64,000 bases of DNA from Linanthus parryae. Taxonomy: Eukaryota > Streptophyta > Magnoliopsida > Ericales > Polemoniaceae. Shown here one piece after another: positions 56,964 to 64,000 of this stretch. The translations under genes were made by a program, and so were the position numbers. Below the pieces are notes generated by a model, which did not search any database, had not been told where the DNA came from, and worked only from the letters and a program-made list of their open reading frames with translations. The stretch spans positions 156,313,345 through 156,377,344 of the forward strand of contig JALGPY010000002.1 in the NCBI GenBank assembly GCA_023055425.1. The letters run 5' to 3'. The number at the start of each line of letters is the position of its first letter. Within the stretch, counting starts at the first letter, position 1.

Positions 56964-58391
56964 TGTTGGAATAGATGCCCTAGAGGCAATCTAGTTTAGT
57001 ATGAATTATTTGTGGCTATAAATTCATTTATTATTTATAGGATATTTAATATAATGAAGTCCTTAGATTTACAATTGTGTTGTTTATCTTAAATATCCCT
57101 AGTCAAGTATAATGATTAATGGGACAATCATATATAGACTAGTATGGGGTTGGATTGATATGGAGATATCATGATCCAACACATAGGTTTGCATTAGGGA
57201 ATGTTGCACTGGATTGACCCATCTCCGAGAAGGCTAAATACATGTTATGTTGAGTCACAAGCGCTTCTCGCGGTGCAATGGTATTGTCATCCTTAGACTT
57301 GAAGTCACTAGATATTCTAGTTGTGGATTATTGTGATCTTGGTAGCGTTAAACGCTACACCGTAACTGGGTAGTTATAAAGGCGTGTACTGGATAAAATA
57401 AGAAGCAAGCTTAGAGATCGTAGTGGACGTAGATATGATTTGTCCCTCCCACATAACGGGAGAAAATATCCTAGGCCACCCGAGGGATAGTGCTTATAGA
57501 ATGTCTGGCCAGACTCAAATAAATCAATATAGGATATTGATGTTATTTGCACGAATAAGGCTATTCCCATGGATCGAGAAACTATGGATTGGATATACGA
57601 GTGTGACTTGTATGTCTCGTGTCCAATCCGGATATAGAGACAAAGGGATGAGACAATTACTTGTACAAAGGTTGTTAAGATGACTATTCTATTAGTTGGC
57701 TAGAATGGATGTTTTGCTAGAGACCCCTCCATATTAGCAAATAGTTGCTACCAACTAGATAGAACCTATGGGGTCACACGCTACATAGAGTTGAACTAAG
57801 TTTGGTAATTAATTAATTGGATTAATTAATTAGAAGGATCACTTTGCAAACCCTTGCAAATTTAGTAGGGACTAATTTGCAAGGAAGGGACTAAATTGAA
57901 TTCTAGTAGGACTAGAATAAGTTCTTTAGGTAGTTAACAAGGATTTGTTGGACTATATAAAGGACCTTCCTTCCATCCTTCCCACATAACTTATGCTCAT
58001 AATTGAACATAACAAGAGTGGGAGAGAACAAAAGGAGAGAGAGCAAGCAACAAGGAGGCCCGACCGCCCCCTTGCCGCCGCCCCGTCCCCGTCGGCCAAA
58101 GGAGGCCGAGACCCTCCTTTTGGGTCTCGTTTTGCGTGATTCTTCTTCCTCTTCCTCTTCCGGGCTAGCACCAAGGACTTGAGAGATTCTAGGATCAACT
58201 CTAGGCGTGGATCAACCATAGAGAACGTGACACAATTCGCGTTTGAAGTCATCAAGGAGAACCCAAAGGTGTGTTTATGATTTCTAACCCTTACCATCGT
58301 TATGTCTCTTGACTTGTGATCCTTGGAGGGTTTTGCATGGTTTTATGTTTGTTTATGCTTCGGTTGCGCATCCATGAATCAAAACCCTACA
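56964..58391 (+). repeat. 5' LTR of copia copy C
   Basis: 1,428 bp, TGTTGGAATAGATGCC to AAAACCCTACA; matches the LTRs of A and B in inverted orientation. Confidence 0.92.
57954..57962 (+). promoter_or_regulatory. TATA box in the copy C LTR
   Basis: TATATAAAG about 990 bp into the LTR, followed about 30 bp on by a likely start region and then a GA-rich leader. Confidence 0.55.
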
Positions 58392-58392
58392 G

Positions 58393-58405
58393 TGGTATCA
58401 GAGCC
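58393..58405 (+). other. Primer binding site of copia copy C
   Basis: TGGTATCAGAGCC one base after the LTR. 58406-60071 is a non-coding leader with a GC-rich GGCCC-type patch at 58700-58870 and no gene. Confidence 0.9.
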
Positions 58406-60071
58406 TGGTTGTAGAGCATAAACGTGGTTTATGTGTTACGTTTTAGTTCTTTTACACCTTAATTTGATTGTTTATCGCGTAAAACAAGACAAATCAAGCA
58501 TGGGATGCAATTTGTCAATAATTAATCATAACAAGATCCAATTTTTGCATTGGATGCATGAATTGGTGAGTTTGAGAAATTTTAGGATCTTAGATCTAGG
58601 TTTTGGGCATCCTTGGGGAAGAAGGAGTTCTCCCAAAACAAGGAAACAACCAAACTTGGGCACCAAGCAAGGGAGTTGTTTTGGAAACAACTCCCATAAG
58701 GAGGTTCGCCCCCCCTAGGGACCGGCCCCCTTGCTTGCCGCCCAAACTTGGCCGCCCTAGGGGCCGTGCGGCCCTAACCCGCGGGCCTAGGCTTGTGGGT
58801 TTTGGGCCGGGCCGGCCCTAGGGCCTTGTGGTTCACTTTGTTGGGCCCGGGCAATTTGATTGTTGGGCCCATGGACCGTTTTAACCCTAGAAATCCTAAA
58901 ATCAATTAAAATTGACCAAGCGCGTTAAAATTAGATTTTAACTGTTTATGTGCAAATCGCATAGTGATTGAATATGGCCTTAGGATGTGGTTTGATGTGG
59001 ATGTTTAATTTTGTGGTTTGGTTTTACGGCCTGCGAGCTGATCAATTAATTGTAATAATTAATTAGGGTTTTATGGCATGCGTGCCATTTTTTTCTCAAC
59101 TTGTGAGATTTATTTTATTTAGTATAGAAGTTAGCTAGTGCTAGATAAAGTAGATTGTTAGCCAAGATTGGAGAAAAGAAGCCCAAAGCCAAAGAAGCCA
59201 CAAAAGATGGAGCATGGAGCATGGAGCATTCCACAAGACTATGAAGGATGGACCAAAAGATCAAGACGCATGGAGATGTGTTTGCTTTAGGGTTCATAGA
59301 TAATTCCATTGGCTTGGAATTATCTTAGTCTAGAAAAGGCCATATCCACATCACGTTTAATTTTTATTTTGTGGTTGTTTATTTTATTGTTTTATTATTG
59401 TGTGGTTGGTGTATGGATGATGCATGCAATTGGGATAATAAGATAATTAGACAACCCGGATCTATTATTTGGAGTTGTGCCCAAACTCAAATAGATAGAT
59501 AAGTTGATATTGATCAACAAAACAATTAAGAATTGAATTTAAAATCCCTCAAAATTCAAATATTGTGTTCTTGCCTTCTCGTTATTTAAACACTCATTAT
59601 CATCATTATTTACCAAGCTCGTGCGTGCCAAAGCATGGCGACTTGGTTCATCATGATGGAATGCGATGGCACGTAACAATGTGCAATTGTTTAGATAAGA
59701 GGTTGAACACAACTAGGCTATTAATTCGATTAAGAAACCTAGAAGCAATCAATTGGGATTATCCATATGGATGGATAAATAAGGAGTTATTTGCCCAATT
59801 GAACCAAGAGTTGCATGTGAGATGCAATTGGAATTGTTCCTACCTAAAGTAGTCGAATTATGGGTGACTTGCCAAAGCAAGCTCATAAGGAGATGAAAGA
59901 TGGATCTTGGCCCACTAGAAAATATAAGGATATTTTCCGCATTAATATCTTGAGGGTTATTAATCCGTAGAAAAATAGTGGGAGCTATATTTGATAAACT
60001 AGCCATTATTGAATATAGTAAAAAATTCACAAATACTAAAACTTGCGTATTTTCCTTTTGTAGAATTCCAA

Positions 60072-61157
60072 ATGGCAAACAACTCATCGAGTTCACAACA
60101 TTCCCTACGATCTGTCCTTCAGAAGGACAAGCTCTCTGGAACCAACTTTCTTGATTGGTACAGAAACTTGAAAATTGTTCTCAAGCAAGAGAAGAAACTG
60201 TACGCAGTAGAGGAGCATGTTCCAGAAGGTCCAGAGAACCAAACACCTGCTGCCTTAAAGGCGTATCAAAAGCGTGTTGATGACGCTAATGATGCGGCCT
60301 GCCTTATGCTTTGCACCATGACTTCTGAGCTTCAGAAGCAACACGAAAACATGAATGCTGTCGATATGATCGAACATCTAAAGCAGCTCTTCCAAGAGCA
60401 GGCGAGGGTAGAGAGGTATGAGGTCTCAAAGGCACTGTTCAAATGTCATCTGGCAGAAGGGAACCCGGTGGGACCCCATGTACTCCGAATGATCGGGTAC
60501 TTGGAGAATCTCGCCCGACTGGGGTTCCCGGTCGGCCAAGAGTTGGCAACCGATCTCGTGTTGCAATCGTTGCCCGAGAGTTATGGACAATTCATTATGA
60601 ACTATAACATGAACGAGATCGTTAAACCACTGCCAGATTTACTCAACATGTTGAGGACGGCTGAACAGAGCATCAACAAGGGTAAGGGCAAGGCCATAAT
60701 GATGGTACAGAAAGGAAAGGGAAAAAGGTTTGCCTCTTCCTCCAAGGGCAAAGGCAAGTCAGTTTCCAAGTCCAAGGAACCTGCCCTTAAGCCTGTTGGT
60801 GGCATTGCCAAGGCCATGACTAAAGGTGAGTGTCACAACTGCAGTCAGCCTGGACACTGGAGGAGGAACTGCCCAAAATATCTGGAGGACAAGAGGCTTG
60901 GAATAGTGATTCCACCACCACCAGGTATTTTTGTTGTAGATGTCAATTTAACTTTCTCGACATCATGGGTATTAGATACTGGATGTGGATCTCATATTTG
61001 TCTAAATATGCAGGATTTAAAGAGAAGTTGGAGATTAGCTAAAGGGGAGGTAGAGCTGCGCGTTGGGAATGGAGCAAAGGTTGCTGCGTTGGCCATAGGC
61101 GTGTGGGAGCTATCTCTGCCTTCATGATTAGTTTTAGAATTAAATAATTGCTATTTT
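60072..61157 (+). pseudogene. Copy C gag and protease
   Basis: The first plausible ATG is 60072 (MANNSSSS). Capsid region with LSGTNFLDWYRNLKIVL, ARVERYEVSKALF and LPESYGQFIMNYNMN; a Lys/Gly/Ser-rich linker; zinc knuckle CHNCSQPGHWRRNC (about 60832); protease motif WVLDTGCGSHI (about 60967) with DTG intact. TGA at 61125-61127 (likely CGA to TGA) breaks the frame, which continues unchanged afterwards. Confidence 0.92.
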
Positions 61158-61544
61158 GTGTCTGCTATGAGCAGAAACATTATTTCTATTTCTTGTTTGG
61201 ACAAGGATGGTTTTATTATTTCAATAAAGAACAATTGTTGTTCCTTTTATTTAAATAATATTCACTATTTTAGTGCGCAATTATTTAATGGACTATATGT
61301 CCTTGATCTAAGCAATCCTGTCTACAACATTAATACCAAGCGGATTAAAATAAATGATTTAAATCCTGCTTATTTATGGCAATGTCGTTTAGGCCACATA
61401 AATGAGAAACGTGTATCTAGACTCCATAAGGATGGATTACTAGACTCATTTGATTTTGAATCATATGAGACATGTGAGGCTTGTTTATTGGGAAAAATGA
61501 CTAAGTCCCCTTTCAATAAGAAAGGATAGAGGACTAGTGAGCAA
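61158..61544 (+). pseudogene. Copy C pre-integrase region
   Basis: Same frame as gag. CLDKDGFIISIKNNCCSF, then LWQCRLGHINEKRVSRLHKDG (the first zinc-ligand His is Gln here; copies A and B have WHCRLG) and ETCEACLLGKM. It ends at TAG 61527-61529, where the family has GAG in GERTSE. Confidence 0.9.
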
Positions 61545-62760
61545 TTGGCGCTCATGCATACCGATGTGTGTGGGCCATTTGCCACGCCTGCCAGGGGTGG
61601 TTATGTCTACTTCATCACATTTACTGATGATTACAGTAGATATGGATTTGTGTACCTTATGAGGGCAAAATCCGAATCCTTTGAAGTGTTCAAGAATGAA
61701 GTAGAAAAGCAACTTGGCAAAAGTATCAAGGCCCTACGATCGGATCGTGGAGGAGAATACTTGAGCCAAGAGTTTGACGACTATCTTAGAGAGTGTGGGA
61801 TTGTGTCCCAACTCACTCCACCCGGAACGCCACAATGGAATGGCGTGTCCGAGAGGAGGAATCGAACCCTATTGGATATGGTTCGATCTATGATGTGTCA
61901 AACCGATCTTCCATTATCATTTTGGGGCTATGCTCTATTAAGTGCAGCTTTCACCATTAACCGTGTTCCATCTAAATCAGTCATGAAGACACCATATGAG
62001 ATGTGGAGTGGGAGGCGTCCCACACTGTCGTTCATGAGGATTTGGGGCTGCGATGTCTATGTAAAACGTTTACAATCAGACAAGCTAGGGCCTAAATCGG
62101 ATAAGTGTAAATTTGTGGGGTACCCTAAGGAAACTAAGGGTTACTACTTCTACAATCCAACCGAGAACAAAGTGTTTGTTGCTTGGACCGGCGTGTTTCT
62201 AGAAAGAGAGTTTGTCTCTAAAGAAGCAAGTGGGAGGAATGTAGAACTTGAAGAGGTTCAAGAACCACAAATCACTGAACCGATTATGGAACATGAACAG
62301 GAACCACAAACAGTTGTGGAGCAACCTGTTCAGGTAACACAAGAGCTTCGTAGATCTAGTAGAGTGCGCCAGGAACCCGAGAGGTATGGACTTCTCGTAA
62401 CCGATTCCGGTGACACGATGCTCATAGATGATGAGCCTACTACCTATAAGGAGGCCATGAGTGGCCCAGACTCTCAGAAGTGGCTGGAAGCCATGAGATC
62501 CGAGATGGAATCCATGTATGCCAACAAAGTATGGACTTTGGTGGAACCACCCGATGGGGCATGGCCCATAGGGTGCAAGTGGGTTTTCAAGAAGAAGATC
62601 GACATGGATGGTAATGTGATTACCTATAAGGGCCGATTGGTGGCTAAAGGATTCAGACAGATTCATGGTATTGACTATGATGAAACCTTTTCACCAGTCG
62701 CTATGACCAAATCCATCCGAATCCTACTTGCGATAGCAGCATACCACGACTATGATTTGG
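61545..62760 (+). pseudogene. Copy C integrase and RT N-terminal part
   Basis: Catalytic residues visible: HTDVCGPF, LRSDRGGEY and the Glu after TPQWNGVSERRNR. Then the GYPKETKGYYFYN motif, a Glu/Pro/Gln-rich linker (EVQEPQITEP), and RT entry WLEAMRSEMESM, GCKWVFKKK, LVAKGFRQIHGIDYDETFSPV. The correct frame is lost near 62755 (an apparent 8-bp deletion in the YDYEIW-type motif); the further 26 codons to 62837 are out of frame. Confidence 0.92.
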
Positions 62761-64000
62761 AAGATGGATGTCAAAACAGCATTCCTTTATGGGAATCTCC
62801 TCGAGGACGTGTATATGATACAGCCGGAGGGTTTTGAAGATCCAAAGCAAGCCAACAAAGTCTGTAAGCTGCAACGATCCATTTATGGATTGAAGCAAGC
62901 TTCTAGGAGTTGGAATCGACGTTTTGATGAAGTGGTCAAAGAGTTTGGCTTCATCAGAAACGAAGATGAGTCTTGTGTCTACAAGAAGGTTAGTGGGAGC
63001 TCTGTAGCTTTTCTGGTCTTGTATGTGGATGACATACTACTCATTGGAAACGACATTCCCATGCTGCAATCTGTGAAAGATTGGCTAGGAAAGTGTTTCT
63101 CAATGAAGGACTTAGGGGAAATAGCCTATATACTCGGTATAAAGATCTATAGGGATAGATCTAAAAGGTTGCTAGGCCTAAGTCAAAGTACATATATTGA
63201 CAAGGTGTTGAAACGGTTCAACATGCAAGATTCCAAGAAGGGATTCTTGCCCATGTCACATGGAATCACTCTTTCGAAGAGTGGTTGTCCTTCCAATGAG
63301 ATTGAGAAGGAACGCATGAGTAGAATCCCCTATGCCTCGGCCATAGGATCTATCATGTACGCCATGTTATGTACTAGACCAAATGTGTCATATGCCTTGA
63401 GTATGACAAGCATATACCAATCCAATCCGGGTGAGAGTCACTGGATTGCAGTCAAGAACATCCTAAAGTACTTGAGAAGAACTAAGGATGCTTTCTTGAT
63501 ATTTGGCGGTGAGGAAGAGTTGCGTCTAAAGGGTTACACTGATGCAAACTTCCAAAACGACAGAGATGAATTTAGATCACAATCGGGATATGCAATTTGC
63601 CTGAATGGAGCAGCGATGAGCTGGAAGAGTTCCAAGCAAGAGACGGTAGCTGATTCTACAACAGAGGCTGAGTACATTGCTGCAAATGGTGCAACAAAGG
63701 AAGCTGTTTGGATCAGAAAGTTTGTTTCTGAACTTGGTGTGGTCCCTAGCATTGCGGATCCGGTTGAGTTGTTCTGTGACAACACTGGGGCGATCGCGCA
63801 ATCAAAGGAACGCAGGTCACACCAGAAGTCCAAGCACGTGCTCAGGAAGTTTCATCTGATTCGAGATATTATCGATAGAGGAGATGTTCGGATATGCAAG
63901 ATTCCTACAGATGATAATCTGTCAGACCCGCTTACAAAGCCTCTCACGCAGTGGAAGCATGAAGGGCACACTAGGAGTATGGGCATACGAGATGCGCCAA
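62761..64000 (+). CDS. Copy C reverse transcriptase core and RNase H, open to the window end
   Basis: Frame 1 is open without a stop from about 62761 to 64000 (413 codons), though it has no start of its own. It carries KMDVKTAFLYGNLLEDVYM, SIYGLKQASRSWNRRFDE, the RT catalytic YVDDILLI (about 63022-63045), YASAIGSIMYAMLCTRP, and RNase H motifs DANFQNDRDEFRSQSG, STTEAEYIAA and FCDNTGAI, and reaches SDPLTKPL near the polyprotein end. All catalytic residues I can check are intact. It is the downstream part of the polyprotein separated by the 8-bp deletion. Confidence 0.92.

Larger units (their letters stand above)
56964..64000 (+). mobile_element. Copia element copy C (Angela/BARE-like), runs off the window
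   Basis: 5' LTR 56964-58391, primer site 58393, long leader, then gag-pol to the window edge. It is the best preserved of three family copies (A minus, B minus, C plus). Damage: two in-frame stops (61125, 61527) and an 8-bp deletion near 62755. The 3' LTR and right flank lie outside the window. The gag text (LSGTNFLDWYRNLKIVLKQEKK) and 1.4-kb LTR fit the BARE/Angela type; the lineage is tentative. Confidence 0.93.

Noticed and set aside
62199..62666. 155-codon minus ORF
   Set aside because: Antisense shadow of the copia integrase-RT frame.

Overview
The window reads as transposon-dense intergenic DNA from a flowering plant nuclear genome, probably a eudicot. It is AT-rich and carries four plant-type LTR-retrotransposon groups primed by initiator tRNA-Met (TGGTATCAGAGC sites), plant L1-type LINEs with a C-terminal RNase H, Helitron ends (TC...hairpin...CTAG between A and T), a hAT-type miniature element with an 8-bp target duplication, and long microsatellites. 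I see no intact non-transposon gene, no rRNA or tRNA gene, and no CRISPR array. Essentially every coding region is broken by stops, frameshifts or later insertions.

Layout. 1-1,700: remnants of an unrecognised multi-exon minus-strand gene with a 36-bp coding tandem repeat. 1,970-4,150: a stack of tandem repeats (about 205 bp, TA/CA microsatellite, two GTCGAC-rich arrays around a 161-bp array), possibly the body or subterminal part of a CACTA-like DNA transposon. 4,300-11,690: a LINE (minus) split by a nearly complete Tork/Tnt1-like copia element (6,141-11,005). 12,145-19,923: an old LTR (minus) split by a 6.4-kb Helitron (12,606-18,977). That Helitron holds a short non-autonomous LTR element (13,854-16,163), which itself holds a solo LTR (15,631-16,107), and a second Helitron (17,634-18,972) sits five bases inside its 5' end. 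20,497-21,096: a LINE tail and a small inverted-repeat element. 21,200-26,359: a deleted copia element (copy A, minus). 27,392-28,957: a 1.6-kb solo LTR. 29,505-44,904: gypsy LTRs (minus) enclosing another copia (copy B, 30,196-38,290) and, within one LTR, a full-length-sized LINE (39,061-44,660). 44,989-45,527: a hAT-like miniature element. 48,231-49,233: a second, 5'-truncated LINE of the same family. 49,242-54,401+: a non-autonomous gypsy element with LTRs near 3 kb and only a 373-bp interior, interrupted by another gypsy LTR (54,402-55,875), whose interior is interrupted by copia copy C (56,964 to the window end).

The genes do not work together as a pathway. The informative content is the insertion order, set by who interrupts whom and by matching target-site duplications: TTGAA, GTTTT, TAATG, GATATTTCATT, ATAAAAAC and a near-match GCGTG/GTGTG. 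Most disrupting stops are compatible with C-to-T or G-to-A change, as expected for methylated, silenced plant repeats (inference).
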